A DNA stretch of 39,362 nucleotides from Tangfeifania sp. (GCA_018400515.1 JAGYMR010000003.1:1-39362), one strand, 5' to 3'; positions 26,468 through 36,383 are shown, numbered from the stretch's first letter. Numbers and translations are program-made. The notes: generated by a model from the letters alone, not told the origin.

Positions 26468-28165
26468 ATGAACAACAAATCAATGCGCGCTGCCTCCAGA
26501 AAACTTGATAAGGCCCGGACCGGGATAAACGGCCTGGATGAAATTACCGGCGGCGGTCTTCCCCGTGCGCGGCCCACCCTGGTTAGTGGAGCCGCAGGGA
26601 GTGGAAAAACGTTACTGGGCCTTGAATTTTTAGTGCGGGGGGCCGCCCAGTTTGGTGAACCCGGTGCGATCATTGCTTTTGAAGAGACCGAAGAGGAACT
26701 GATTCAAAATGTGGAATCGCTTGGATTTGATCTCGGGCATCTGATAAACGAAAAGAAGTTATACATCGATTATATTCGCGTCGAGCGGAATGAGATAGAA
26801 GAGACCGGGGAGTATGACCTGGAAGGCCTCTTTATCCGTATCAACCAGGCGATTGAAGCCATCGGGGCCAAACGGATCGTCCTGGATACCCTGGAGGCCC
26901 TTTTTGCCGGCCTTCCCAATCAGGCCATTCTCCGGGCCGAACTTCGCAGGCTTTTCCGGTGGCTTAAGGATAAAGGGATGACGGCCATTATTACCGGCGA
27001 ACGCGGGGATAATTCATTTACCCGGCATGGACTCGAGGAGTATGTTTCCGATTGTGTAATTTCCCTCGATCATGTAGAACAGAATCATGTTTTCACCCGG
27101 CGCCTCCGGATCGTAAAATACCGGGGAACCAAACACGAAACCAATGATTTTCCGTTCCTGATCGATGAGGAGGGCATTTCTATTCTTCCCATTACTTCTC
27201 TTTCGCTGGACCACTCGGTTTCGGACGAGCACATTTCTTCGGGTATTAATGAACTGGACGAAATGCTGGATGGGAAAGGATTTTACAGGGGAAGCAGCAT
27301 CCTGGTGTCGGGCACCGCGGGAACAGGTAAAACAAGTCTTTGCGGGCACATGGCCGATGCGGCCTGCCGCCGTGGAGAAAAGGTGCTCTATTTTAGTTTT
27401 GAAGAGTCAAGCCAGCAGATCATGCGAAACATGAAGTCCATTGGCCTGGATTTGAGGCAATGGGTGGATAAAAAGCTGCTCCTGTTTCATTCTGAACGGG
27501 TTTCCATGGACGGGCTTGAATCCCACCTTACCCGCATTCATAAGAATATCAACTCCTTTCATCCGGCTCTGGTCATTTTTGATCCGGTGAATGCCTACCT
27601 GGATAATGAAAATCCCCTCGAAACCAAATCCATGCTGATCCGCATGATCGATTATATCAAGGCAAAGAATATTTCCGGGTTTTTTACCTCCCTCTCATCT
27701 GCTTCCGAAGTTGAAGAGACAACGGATATCAACATTTCGTCATTGATGGACTCATGGCTGATGCTCCGGGACATCGAAGAGAACGGGGAACGGAACCGCG
27801 GTCTTTATGTGTTGAAGTCCAGGGGGATGGCCAACTCCAATCAGATCCGTGAGTTCCTGATTACTTCGCAGGGGGTGAAGCTGAAAGCGGTTTACCTGGG
27901 CCGGAAGGGCATTCTTACAGGTTCCTCCCGGAGGATTCAGGAGTTGAATGACAAGGAAAACTCCGAAAAAATCGATGAAAGAATCCGACAGCTTGAATTG
28001 GAACTTCAGCGAAAGCAAAAGGCTGCTAAGGCCCAGATTGAGTTGTCCGAAATGCAAATGAAATCGGATGAAATGGCGATCAAAGAGGAAATTTCAAATT
28101 TAAAAAAGGAACTCCGGCAAAATGAGAAGATCCGGCAGGATATTTTTGCAAGCCGCAGGAAATAA
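26468..28165 (+). CDS. kaiC: KaiC-like double-domain ATPase
   Basis: A 565-residue protein with two RecA-like KaiC domains. Domain 1 has Walker A GAAGSGKT (41-48), the Glu pair E72-E73 (FEETEEE) and Walker B VLDTLE (D140). Domain 2 has GTAGTGKT (282-289), E312-E313 (FEES) and VIFDPV (D372). The region aligned with the S. elongatus S431/T432 sites reads [12 protein letters not shown]419 matches T426, S424 matches S431 and S425 replaces T432. Autokinase and autophosphatase activity are therefore plausible. The C-terminal 65 residues are a Glu/Lys/Gln-rich coiled coil instead of the short KaiA-binding tail of cyanobacterial KaiC. It starts at ATG 26468 and leads an operon with two kaiB genes and a kinase. 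No promoter with the usual boxes is evident upstream. Confidence 0.93.
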   Translation: MNNKSMRAASRKLDKARTGINGLDEITGGGLPRARPTLVSGAAGSGKTLLGLEFLVRGAAQFGEPGAIIAFEETEEELIQNVESLGFDLGHLINEKKLYIDYIRVERNEIEETGEYDLEGLFIRINQAIEAIGAKRIVLDTLEALFAGLPNQAILRAELRRLFRWLKDKGMTAIITGERGDNSFTRHGLEEYVSDCVISLDHVEQNHVFTRRLRIVKYRGTKHETNDFPFLIDEEGISILPITSLSLDHSVSDEHISSGINELDEMLDGKGFYRGSSILVSGTAGTGKTSLCGHMADAACRRGEKVLYFSFEESSQQIMRNMKSIGLDLRQWVDKKLLLFHSERVSMDGLESHLTRIHKNINSFHPALVIFDPVNAYLDNENPLETKSMLIRMIDYIKAKNISGFFTSLSSASEVEETTDINISSLMDSWLMLRDIEENGERNRGLYVLKSRGMANSNQIREFLITSQGVKLKAVYLGRKGILTGSSRRIQELNDKENSEKIDERIRQLELELQRKQKAAKAQIELSEMQMKSDEMAIKEEISNLKKELRQNEKIRQDIFASRRK

Positions 28166-28178
28166 AGAAGAAAATTTT

Positions 28179-28505
28179 ATGAAACAAAATGTTTCTGATC
28201 AACCGGAGAAACAAAAACAGCCGGCCCCATGGATCCTGAAGCTTTATGTGGCGGGACAGTCGCCCAAGTCAGTGACGGCTTTCAAAAATCTTAAAAAAAT
28301 ATGTGAGCAGCACCTTAAAGGAATGTATGAGATAAAAATCATCGACCTGCTCGAAAATCCCCAGCTGGGCAAGGGTGATCAGATCCTGGCCATTCCCACC
28401 CTGATCCGCCAGCTGCCTGAACCGGTAAAAAAGATCATCGGCGATCTGTCGAACAAAGAACGGGTGCTCGTTGGCCTGGACATTCAAACCGCACCGAAAG
28501 AATAA
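28179..28505 (+). CDS. kaiB: KaiB-like protein 1
   Basis: A 108-residue KaiB-family protein, starting at ATG 28179, 13 bases after the kaiC stop. After a Gln/Lys/Pro-rich N-terminal extension, [13 protein letters not shown] starts the thioredoxin-like fold and [16 protein letters not shown] is the diagnostic KaiB segment; [18 protein letters not shown] closes it. G99 and D101 of VLVGLD match the residues that govern fold switching in cyanobacterial KaiB, while the Tyr preceding the first strand is Trp18 here. The acidic C-terminal tail of cyanobacterial KaiB is absent. It is expected to bind the KaiC N-terminal ring in its thioredoxin-like fold. It shares about 60% identity (50 of 84 by eye) with the following gene. 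Confidence 0.93.
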   Translation: MKQNVSDQPEKQKQPAPWILKLYVAGQSPKSVTAFKNLKKICEQHLKGMYEIKIIDLLENPQLGKGDQILAIPTLIRQLPEPVKKIIGDLSNKERVLVGLDIQTAPKE

Positions 28506-28509
28506 ATCT

Positions 28510-28848
28510 ATGAGCCAAAGAAATAAAAACAGGGAAAAGGAATCCGGTTTCAACCCTCAGCAATCAGGGGAAGAGATGCATGTTTTAAAATTATATGTTG
28601 CCGGCTTAAGCCCCCGGTCGGAGCGAGCCATAACAAATATCAAGCGAATTTGTGACTCCCGCCTGAAAGGGAGGTATGAATTTCAGGTAATCGATCTTTA
28701 TCAGAATCCCACCCTGGCAAAAGGGGAGCAGATCATTGCCGCACCTACGCTGGTAAAAAAGTTGCCCCTTCCCCTCCGGAAAATCATCGGGGATATGTCG
28801 GATGAAGAAAAAGTTTTGGTTGGTTTGGACCTTAAACCGTTAGAATAA
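28510..28848 (+). CDS. KaiB-like protein 2
   Basis: A 112-residue second KaiB homologue, starting at ATG 28510 only 4 bases after the first. Its core runs from [14 protein letters not shown] to [10 protein letters not shown], with [16 protein letters not shown] in the middle and the fold-switch Gly105 and Asp107 kept. The N-terminal extension of about 24 residues (polar, Asn/Gln/Glu-rich) is unlike that of KaiB 1, and His24 takes the place of the Tyr before the first strand. The differences at these surface and N-terminal positions suggest division of labour between the paralogues, for example binding different KaiC states or the kinase. That is inference. Confidence 0.92.
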   Translation: MSQRNKNREKESGFNPQQSGEEMHVLKLYVAGLSPRSERAITNIKRICDSRLKGRYEFQVIDLYQNPTLAKGEQIIAAPTLVKKLPLPLRKIIGDMSDEEKVLVGLDLKPLE

Positions 28849-28856
28849 AGTGGCCT

Positions 28857-30236
28857 ATGCAGCAAAAAACGGAAGATATTATCCGGCAGAATGAATCCCT
28901 GAAGGAACAGGTTAAGGAGTTGCGGGAAACATTGTCTGCCATTCAGAAAGGGGAGATTGATGCCGTGGTGGTTGAAACGGGGGAAGGCGAGAAGGTTTAT
29001 TCCCTGACATCTGCTGAAACAACCTACCGGCTTCTGGTGGAGCAGATGAATGAGGGGGCGGCCCTTCTCTCAGAAGACGGAAGCGTGCTTTATTGCAATC
29101 ACCATTTTGCTGAAATTTTCAGAAACCCCCTGACTGAAGTCATTGGGAAGCGTGTGGCGCTGTTTCTGGATGACACGCAAAAAAAGTATTTTCAGGATTT
29201 TTTCCAGGATGGATTGAAAAGAAATGTCCAGGCCCATTTTTCATTTTCCGCGGCTGGAAAGGATGGATCCCGGGAGAAGCATTACCTTTTTTCGATGGCC
29301 CCTTTTTTCAAGGCCTCCGGAAATGAATCTGCCGCAACAACCCCCGGAGAGCAAACAGCTACTTTGATTGTAACGGACATTTCTCCTTTGAAGGAGATGG
29401 AGCAAAAACTGTTGAATTACCATGCCGATCTGGAAAAGAAGGTAGCTGTGCGTATGGAGGAACTCAGGCAGGCTAAAGAGCGGGCGGAGGAGAGCGATCA
29501 GCTGAAGTCGGCTTTTTTGGCTAATATGAGCCATGAAATCCGCACCCCAATGAACGGGATTCTCGGTTTTGCCGAATTGTTGAAAGAACCGGATCTTACG
29601 GGGGAGGATCAGAAAAGTTACATTCAGATCATTGAGAAAAGTGGCAACCGGATGTTGAATATCATTAATGATATTATTGATATTTCAAAAATTGAATCGG
29701 GTCAGATGGAGATAACTACCCGGCAGACAAACATCAATAACCAGGTCGATTACATCTACCAGTTTTTTAAGAAGGAGGTGGAAGCAAAAGGGTTGCAATT
29801 TTCATTTGTCAAGGCGCTGCCCGATGAAAGGGTAAATATTTTTACCGACAGGGAAAAATTATATGCGATCCTGACCAATCTTGTGAAAAATGCCATTAAA
29901 TTCACCTCCCAAGGAATGATCAGGTTTGGTTATGAAAAGAACGGGGATTTCCTCCATTTTTTTGTAAAAGATACGGGGGTGGGCATTGCCGAGGAACGCC
30001 AGAAGGCCATTTTCAAGCGTTTTATTCAGGCCGATATTTTAGACACCCATGCTTATCAGGGAGCCGGACTGGGGTTATCGATCTCCAGTGCCTATGTTGA
30101 AATGCTGGGGGGAAAACTCTGGCTGCAGAGCCAAAAAGGGCGGGGGTCTGTTTTCTGTTTTTCCATTCCTTACAATCTGCGGTCTGCAGATGAGGGCAAA
30201 AAAGATAATAACCATTCTGAAGAGGATTTTGAATAG
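28857..30236 (+). CDS. Soluble PAS-domain sensor histidine kinase linked to KaiBC
   Basis: A 459-residue kinase with no signal peptide or membrane helix, so it is cytoplasmic. An N-terminal coiled coil (about 8-30) leads into [20 protein letters not shown], a segment that precedes the PAS domain (about 55-180; [19 protein letters not shown]) in kinases that often accompany KaiBC in proteobacteria. A helical linker follows, then the HisKA domain with His226 in [15 protein letters not shown] and the ATPase domain with N345 ([10 protein letters not shown]), DTGVGIAEE (G1) and GAGLGLS (G2). There is no receiver domain, so the partner response regulator must lie elsewhere. It begins 8 bases after kaiB 2. 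It is a strong candidate for the output or input kinase of the Kai module. Confidence 0.93.
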   Translation: MQQKTEDIIRQNESLKEQVKELRETLSAIQKGEIDAVVVETGEGEKVYSLTSAETTYRLLVEQMNEGAALLSEDGSVLYCNHHFAEIFRNPLTEVIGKRVALFLDDTQKKYFQDFFQDGLKRNVQAHFSFSAAGKDGSREKHYLFSMAPFFKASGNESAATTPGEQTATLIVTDISPLKEMEQKLLNYHADLEKKVAVRMEELRQAKERAEESDQLKSAFLANMSHEIRTPMNGILGFAELLKEPDLTGEDQKSYIQIIEKSGNRMLNIINDIIDISKIESGQMEITTRQTNINNQVDYIYQFFKKEVEAKGLQFSFVKALPDERVNIFTDREKLYAILTNLVKNAIKFTSQGMIRFGYEKNGDFLHFFVKDTGVGIAEERQKAIFKRFIQADILDTHAYQGAGLGLSISSAYVEMLGGKLWLQSQKGRGSVFCFSIPYNLRSADEGKKDNNHSEEDFE

Positions 30237-30265
30237 TAGCAGAAATGAAGTAAAAAATTTAACCA

Positions 30266-33200
30266 ATGAAGAAGATCTATTCGCTGATAACTTCCCTTTC
30301 GTTCATGGCGTTCTTGTTTATAATTCTGATTTTTTCCATGGCGGTTGCCACTTTTGTGGAAAGCAGTCATGGCACCGCGGCTGCAAGGGCCTTCATTTAT
30401 AATGCCCACTGGTTTGAGGTTGTCTGGGCCCTTTTGGCCCTGAATCTGATAAATAACCTGGTGAAGTACCGGTTGTATACCAAAAAGAAGTTGACCATCG
30501 GCCTTTTTCACCTCTCTTTTTTGATCCTTTTGCTGGGGGCAGGGGTGACACGCTACTTTGGATTTGAAGGGGTGATGCATATCCGCGAGGATCAAAGTGC
30601 CGGATCCATGCGCTCCTCCGGGGGTTATTTTTTTGCCGGGCTTGGGGAACACCAGGAAAGGGAGCAGGTCTTGTTTTCTGAATTAACCCCCCGGCAGTTT
30701 TCTGCCTCTTTTGAACCGGACGGCGAAAGGATCCGTGTGCAATCGGTGGGATTTATCTCCGGCGCGGAGCGCAAAGCGATTCCGGCAGAATCGGGGGAAC
30801 CAGCCGTGGATTTAGTATTTTCCTCCCCGGAACAAAAGGGGATGCAGACGCATTCATTCTCCCCGGGAGATTTGCTGGAGACCGGGGGATTTTCGGCAGG
30901 CTTTGAAACGGAAAAAGTGGCGGGTATCCGGTTTTTTGTTCAGGATGATTCCCTGTTGATGACCTCCCGGAATCTCCTGACAGGAAGTACCATGACCAGC
31001 GAGGCAACCGTTGAATATGTTCCGGGAGATACCATTCCTGTCCGGAAAATGTTTCTGTATCATCAGGGAGAGGTCCGTTTTTTGATTCGAAACTTTTATC
31101 CGAAGGCCCGTTTTACGGCGGTAAAAAGTTCGGGTTCCACCGGTCAGGATGCCGTAATGGTTGAAATTACCGGCACCAGCGGCAAACAGGTAATCCCTGT
31201 TTTTGGCCGTGCCGGAGCCTATCCCGATACGGTGAAGGTGCCGGCAGGCGAACATATGCTCCGGCTTGCCTACGGGGCTGTTCAGCTCCCGCTGCCGTTT
31301 CGTATTTACCTGAAAGATTTTCAGCTGGAACGGTACCCCGGGTCCGGGTCCCCCTCATCCTATGCTTCGGAAGTTGTTCTGATGGACGAAGCGGCAGGGG
31401 TGGAACGGGATGTTCGCATATTTATGAACCGTCCGCTGCTTTACAAAGGATATAAGTTCTTTCAGTCTTCCTATGATCCGGACGAAAAGGGAACCGTTCT
31501 TTCGGTAAACCATGACCTTTGGGGGACCTGGATCACTTATCTGGGATATGCTTTGATGACACTGGGAATGGTACTCTCCCTGGTCAATCCGTCTTCGCAT
31601 TTTCGTTCCCTGGTGAACCGCTTGAAGAAAGGGGCTGTAAAGAAAACTGCCCTCGTTGTGCTGGCCCTGGGACTGGCTTTTTCTTCGTCTGCACAGGAGG
31701 GCAAGGGAGCCGGTATGCCGGGGATTGATAAAAAGGTGGTGAAAGCATTCAGCGAGTTGTGGGTTCAGGGGGTTGATGGCCGTGTAAAGCCCATGGGAAC
31801 ACTGACCAGCGAGGTCCTCCGGAAAGTAAGCCGGAAATCCTCGCTTTATGGGAAATCGTCCGATGAGGTGGTGTTGAGTATGATGGCCTACCCTGATATC
31901 TGGCGTTCGCAGCCGGTCATCCGGGTATCAAATAAAACCCTGGCAGCGCAACTGGGAATGGAGGGTAAATATATTGCTGTCAGGCAACTATTCGATGAGC
32001 AGGGGAACTATAAAATTTCCCGGCAGGTTCGGGCCGCTTATGCTAAAACCCCCGCCTTGCGGAACCGTGTCGAAAAAGAGACCATCTATCTGGACGAACG
32101 GGTAAGCATTTTTTTCATGGTATTCCGGGGGTCGTTTTTTCATGTTTTCCCGCGGGCGGAAAAAGAGGCCGCCTGGTATGCCCCGGGGGAGGAAGCAGAA
32201 GATTATACAGGAGCTGACTCCCTCTTTGTAAAGCACTCATTTCACCGGATGGTGCGCGCCATCAGCCACCAAAATACAGCAGAAGCACTGGATGTTATCA
32301 ACGGCATTGAACGATTTCAGCAAAAATACGGCGCCGGGCTCCTGCCTTCAGTATCAAAAAAGCAGGTAGAGATCGCTTACAACAAGGTGAACCCGTTTGA
32401 ACGGATCTTCCCCTTTTATCTGTTGTCCGGGTTTGTTTTGCTGTTCATTTTGTTCATTCATATTTTCCGCTTAAAACCTTTGTCGGAATGGGTCCGGAAG
32501 CCCCTGTTCGGATTGATATTCCTTCTTTTTGTTGTTCATACCGCCGGATTGATCGCCCGTTGGTATATTTCCGGGCATGCCCCGTGGAGTAACGGGTATG
32601 AGTCGATCGTATACGTGGCATGGGCTGCCATGCTTGCCGGTTTTGTGTTTGGACGGAGATACCCCATGGTCGTCGGTACCGCCGGTTTCCTGGCCGGTAT
32701 TTCCCTGTTTGTGGCCCACCTGAGCTGGATGAACCCGGAGATCACCCCGCTGGTGCCTGTGCTGAAATCTTACTGGCTTACCATTCACGTTTCCGTCATT
32801 ACGGCCAGTTACGGCTTTATCGGGTTGAGTGCATTCCTCGGAATTCTTGTTTTGATCCTTATCGTTCTCCGGAAAAAATCGAATGAAAGCAAGGTGAATG
32901 TTTTTATTCATCAGCTCACCACCATCAATGAGATGTCGGCTACTGCAGGGCTCTATTTTCTTACCATCGGAACATTTCTGGGAGCTGTGTGGGCCAACGA
33001 AAGCTGGGGGCGTTACTGGGGCTGGGATCCGAAAGAGACCTGGTCGCTGATCACTATTGTGGTGTATTCCTTTATTGTACACATGCGCTTAATTCCTTCA
33101 TTGAAAGGGATCTTCAGTTATAATCTGGCATCGGTGCTGGGGTTGATATCCGTACTCATGACCTATTTTGGCGTGAATTATTACCTCACCGGGCTGCATT

Positions 33201-33328
33201 CCTACGGCAGCGGGGTGGCTTATGGTATAAACCCTGCCGTTCCTGTTGTAATGATCCTTATTGCCGGACTGATGGTGTGGGCTTATATAAAAGATTCCAG
33301 CTATTTGAAAGAAAAGAATATAACATAA
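30266..33328 (+). CDS. Fused ResB-CcsA cytochrome c maturation protein (CcsBA)
   Basis: A 1020-residue System II cytochrome c biogenesis protein. Residues 1-450 are the ResB/CcsB part: three N-terminal membrane helices (about 10-30, 49-63, 77-95), a large periplasmic domain and a fourth helix near 413-437. A signal-like segment (LVVLALGLAFSSSAQ, near 470) leads to a second periplasmic region, then CcsA with about eight helices. The haem-handling WWD motif WGRYWGWDPKETW lies at 914-926. The protein exports haem and attaches it to CXXCH motifs of apocytochromes. The fusion is typical of Bacteroidetes. The gene begins 29 bases after the kinase stop, with no terminator between, so cotranscription with the kai genes is possible though unproven. 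Confidence 0.95.
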   Translation: MKKIYSLITSLSFMAFLFIILIFSMAVATFVESSHGTAAARAFIYNAHWFEVVWALLALNLINNLVKYRLYTKKKLTIGLFHLSFLILLLGAGVTRYFGFEGVMHIREDQSAGSMRSSGGYFFAGLGEHQEREQVLFSELTPRQFSASFEPDGERIRVQSVGFISGAERKAIPAESGEPAVDLVFSSPEQKGMQTHSFSPGDLLETGGFSAGFETEKVAGIRFFVQDDSLLMTSRNLLTGSTMTSEATVEYVPGDTIPVRKMFLYHQGEVRFLIRNFYPKARFTAVKSSGSTGQDAVMVEITGTSGKQVIPVFGRAGAYPDTVKVPAGEHMLRLAYGAVQLPLPFRIYLKDFQLERYPGSGSPSSYASEVVLMDEAAGVERDVRIFMNRPLLYKGYKFFQSSYDPDEKGTVLSVNHDLWGTWITYLGYALMTLGMVLSLVNPSSHFRSLVNRLKKGAVKKTALVVLALGLAFSSSAQEGKGAGMPGIDKKVVKAFSELWVQGVDGRVKPMGTLTSEVLRKVSRKSSLYGKSSDEVVLSMMAYPDIWRSQPVIRVSNKTLAAQLGMEGKYIAVRQLFDEQGNYKISRQVRAAYAKTPALRNRVEKETIYLDERVSIFFMVFRGSFFHVFPRAEKEAAWYAPGEEAEDYTGADSLFVKHSFHRMVRAISHQNTAEALDVINGIERFQQKYGAGLLPSVSKKQVEIAYNKVNPFERIFPFYLLSGFVLLFILFIHIFRLKPLSEWVRKPLFGLIFLLFVVHTAGLIARWYISGHAPWSNGYESIVYVAWAAMLAGFVFGRRYPMVVGTAGFLAGISLFVAHLSWMNPEITPLVPVLKSYWLTIHVSVITASYGFIGLSAFLGILVLILIVLRKKSNESKVNVFIHQLTTINEMSATAGLYFLTIGTFLGAVWANESWGRYWGWDPKETWSLITIVVYSFIVHMRLIPSLKGIFSYNLASVLGLISVLMTYFGVNYYLTGLHSYGSGVAYGINPAVPVVMILIAGLMVWAYIKDSSYLKEKNIT

Positions 33329-33480
33329 TGTTAAATTTTTGGAATTTTTTGTTCTTATAGTCGTAAATCATTTTTCCTGAATATTGAAAGTCAGTTCTTT
33401 GTGTTTATTTTGATTGGTTTTAAATAAGGCAGGATTCAAACATCCCCGATTTCGAAAAAAGGGGAAAGGGTCAAAAAGGT

Positions 33481-33488
33481 TATATTTG
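33481..33488 (+). promoter_or_regulatory. Candidate -7 box TATATTTG before acyl-CoA synthetase
   Basis: TATATTTG matches TAnnTTTG and lies 25 bases before the ATG at 33514. No TTG occurs at the expected distance upstream. The remainder of the 185-base gap is AT-rich without further features seen. Confidence 0.45.
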
Positions 33489-33513
33489 GGGGTTTGACTA
33501 AATTTTAATAAAA

Positions 33514-35301
33514 ATGACACAAGAAGTAACACGTACCTTTGACCTCCTTGACCGCTATTTAAATGAATTTCCGAGGAAGGATGCCCTTGGAGGGAAGGAT
33601 AACGGATCGTGGTACACCTATTCAACCGAAGAATATTACACAAAATCCCATCAGTTTGCTATGGGGTTACTGGTCCTGGGTTTTAAAAAGGGGGATAAGA
33701 TTGTAACGGTTACTTCCAACCGGCCGGAGTGGAATTTTGCCGACATGGGAATGGCCATGACGGGGGTGGTGCACGTTCCTGTTTATCCCACCATCGGGGA
33801 GGAGGAGTATCAATACATTCTGGAACACTCGGAGGCCCGGATGCTGATTGCCGGTAATAAAGGGTTGTACGAGAAACTGATGCCCATTGTTAAAAGGGTA
33901 CCCGGCCTGGAGAAGGTGTATACGTTTGAAGCGGTGGAGCAGGCAAGAAATTTTGAGGAGATCATTCAGCTGGGAGCATTAAATCAGGAGGTGTATGAAG
34001 ACCAACTCGCACAGATTAAAGATTCGATCCGGCCCGGGGATTTTGCTTCCCTCATTTATACTTCCGGGACAACGGGAGTCCCTAAAGGGGTGATGCTTTC
34101 GCAAGAGAATTTAGTTTCCAATTTCATAGCCCACTCAAAGATGCATCGCCTGGGCAAGGATCATCATGTGATCAGTTTCCTGCCGCTTTGCCATGTTTAT
34201 GAGCGGAGTGTGAATTATCATTTTCAATACAAGGGCATGGGGATTTATTACGTGAAGCATTTGTCCCAGATTGTGACGGCTATAAAGGAGATCAAACCCC
34301 ATATGTTCAATTCGGTACCGCGCCTGCTGGAAAAAGTGTATGACGGATTTGTCACCAAAGGGAAGGAGCTGCGGGGGATCAGGAAACTGCTTTATTTCTG
34401 GGCACTTCGGCTAACCCGGCATTTTGAATACAACAAAGTTTATGGTCCGCTGATGAAAATAAAGATCAAAATAGCGGACAAACTGATCTATTCGAAATGG
34501 CGGGAGGCCCTCGGGGGCAATATTGTATACATTGTTTCGGGGGGTGCCGCCCTTCAGCCGCACATTGCCCGTGTGCTTGGGATGGCCGGGATGTACACCC
34601 TTGAAGGGTATGGACTGACAGAGACCTCCCCGGTGATTGCGGTGAACAATCCGTCAACGGGGGCGATGAAAATCGGAACTGTCGGTCCTGTTTTGGAAGG
34701 CTTTGAATTAAAAATTGCTGCTGACGGCGAAATCCTTTGTAAAGGACCGGGGGTGATGATGGGTTATTATAAAGCACCGGAACTGACGGCCGAAGTGATT
34801 GATGAAAACGGTTGGTTTCATACGGGCGACATCGGCGTGCTGGAAGAGGGGAAATATTTAAAGATCACCGATCGCAAAAAAGAGATCTTCAAACTTTCGG
34901 GAGGGAAATATGTCGCCCCTCAAAGGATTGAAAACCGGCTGAAATCTTCCCATCTCATCGAGCAGGTGATGGTGTTTGGTGAAAATGAGAAGTTTGCAAG
35001 CGCTCTTGTTGTTCCCAATTTTCCGTTGCTCCATGAGTGGTGTGGCGAAAACAGGATTTTGTTTGAAAACAATCAGGAGCTGATTAAAATTCCCGAAGTA
35101 GTTGAAAAAATACGGGAAGAGGTCGACGATGTTAACAAAACGCTTGGAACTCATGAGCAGATCAGCCGGATTCGCCTGGTGTGCAATGAATGGTCCCCCG
35201 CTTCGGGAGAACTGTCACCTACACTGAAGCTGCGCCGGAATGTGGTTGCGGTGAAATACCAGCACCTCATTAATGATATTTATTCGATGCGAAAAAACTG
35301 A
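33514..35301 (+). CDS. Long-chain fatty acid--CoA ligase
   Basis: A 595-residue AMP-forming acyl-CoA synthetase (FadD-like, the long FACS group). The P-loop-like motif YTSGTTGVPKG is at 182-192, the second adenylate motif YGLTETSP at 366-373, then GWFHTGDIGVLEEGKYLKI and DRKKEIFKLSGGKYVAP, which includes the hinge and catalytic-lysine region. The substrate should be long-chain fatty acids, activated for lipid synthesis or oxidation. It is cytoplasmic or peripherally membrane-bound. The gene stands alone: ccsBA ends 185 bases upstream and the AI-2E permease gene converges 50 bases downstream. Substrate length is inferred from family similarity only. Confidence 0.95.
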   Translation: MTQEVTRTFDLLDRYLNEFPRKDALGGKDNGSWYTYSTEEYYTKSHQFAMGLLVLGFKKGDKIVTVTSNRPEWNFADMGMAMTGVVHVPVYPTIGEEEYQYILEHSEARMLIAGNKGLYEKLMPIVKRVPGLEKVYTFEAVEQARNFEEIIQLGALNQEVYEDQLAQIKDSIRPGDFASLIYTSGTTGVPKGVMLSQENLVSNFIAHSKMHRLGKDHHVISFLPLCHVYERSVNYHFQYKGMGIYYVKHLSQIVTAIKEIKPHMFNSVPRLLEKVYDGFVTKGKELRGIRKLLYFWALRLTRHFEYNKVYGPLMKIKIKIADKLIYSKWREALGGNIVYIVSGGAALQPHIARVLGMAGMYTLEGYGLTETSPVIAVNNPSTGAMKIGTVGPVLEGFELKIAADGEILCKGPGVMMGYYKAPELTAEVIDENGWFHTGDIGVLEEGKYLKITDRKKEIFKLSGGKYVAPQRIENRLKSSHLIEQVMVFGENEKFASALVVPNFPLLHEWCGENRILFENNQELIKIPEVVEKIREEVDDVNKTLGTHEQISRIRLVCNEWSPASGELSPTLKLRRNVVAVKYQHLINDIYSMRKN

Positions 35302-35351
35302 TGGTGTGGCCGGCCCCTTCTTCGTTGTCCGGAAATGCAGGGAAATCCGGG

Positions 35352-36383
35352 TTATTTTTTTAGTTTCCCGTGCTGGCTTAATAAAATGGCAATCGGCCGG
35401 GTTTCGGGAAACTCAGACATAATAATGATCAGAATAACGGTGATAGGCACACTCAGCAACATGCCTGTAATACCCCATATTACACCCCAGAGGGCCAGGG
35501 TCAGGAAGACCACGAGCGGACTTATGTTCAGGGAGGTGCCCATAATTCTCGGTTCGACAAGATTGCCCATGATGAGCTGAATGGTTCCGACAATGGCAAG
35601 CACAATGATAGCAGGGGCCAGTTCTCCGAACTGGAGCATCGCAAATATGGTGGGGAACAGGGTGGCAATCAGCGAACCGATGGTCGGGATGAAATTCAAC
35701 ATAAAAATAAGAAAAGCCCAGAACAGGGGCGCATCAACGCCCACGATCAGAAGGACAAAGTAGCTTAAGAGTCCGGTCAGTATACTCACCAACGTTTTGA
35801 CCGCAATGTAGTTGCTGACCGAGTGATCGATTTTCCGGATGAGCCCGTTCACTTTCTCGTAGCGCTGCCGGTTGGGATACATGGCTTTAATTTTCCGGGG
35901 AAGAATGGGCTCTTCAAGCAAAAGGAAAATCAAGTAGAGCAGCACCATAAAGGCATCGCCAAAAAGCCCCGTCAGGGTGGAAAACAATTTGGAGAGGATT
36001 CCCGCAAAATCCAGGTCTTGTGCAAAATCACTGAGCAAGCTCGATAAATCAACGTCAAACTGCTCATTGATCGTTTTTGTAACCTTATTGATGTTTTTTT
36101 CATAGACCGGGAGGGTCTGTGAAAGTTGCTGGATGTTCTGGCTGATCATTTCCACCGTAAAAACAAGAAAGCTCAGCAGGATGACCGAAGATACGATGGT
36201 GAGCAACCAGGTCGGGGCTTTACTGATGAACCGGATTTTTGAGAGGGTCTTTCTGATCACCCGGATCAGGAACAGAAAAAGTACCGCCAGAATAAAAGGG
36301 ATAATAATGCCCTGGGCATAGATCAATACAATGACCAGGGTGACCAGAATAATGAATATGTAAATTTTCTTTGCTGACTCCAT
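35352..36383 (-). CDS. AI-2E family transporter (PerM/TqsA-like permease)
   Basis: A 343-residue membrane protein with about seven or eight helices, two of them in the first 50 residues, then a periplasmic or cytoplasmic helical region (about 85-140) and a C-terminal membrane bundle. FLLLEEPILPRKIKAMYP and the FWAFLIFMLNFIPTIGSLIATLFP segment are family signatures, followed by NLVEPRIMGTSLNISPLVVFL. The name comes from E. coli TqsA, an exporter of autoinducer-2, but many members carry other or unknown substrates. No luxS or quorum gene lies nearby, so AI-2 is not supported. The start is ATG 36383. The 161-base gap before crtB holds only a short inverted repeat at 36514-36538. Confidence 0.92.
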   Translation of the reverse strand: MESAKKIYIFIILVTLVIVLIYAQGIIIPFILAVLFLFLIRVIRKTLSKIRFISKAPTWLLTIVSSVILLSFLVFTVEMISQNIQQLSQTLPVYEKNINKVTKTINEQFDVDLSSLLSDFAQDLDFAGILSKLFSTLTGLFGDAFMVLLYLIFLLLEEPILPRKIKAMYPNRQRYEKVNGLIRKIDHSVSNYIAVKTLVSILTGLLSYFVLLIVGVDAPLFWAFLIFMLNFIPTIGSLIATLFPTIFAMLQFGELAPAIIVLAIVGTIQLIMGNLVEPRIMGTSLNISPLVVFLTLALWGVIWGITGMLLSVPITVILIIIMSEFPETRPIAILLSQHGKLKK

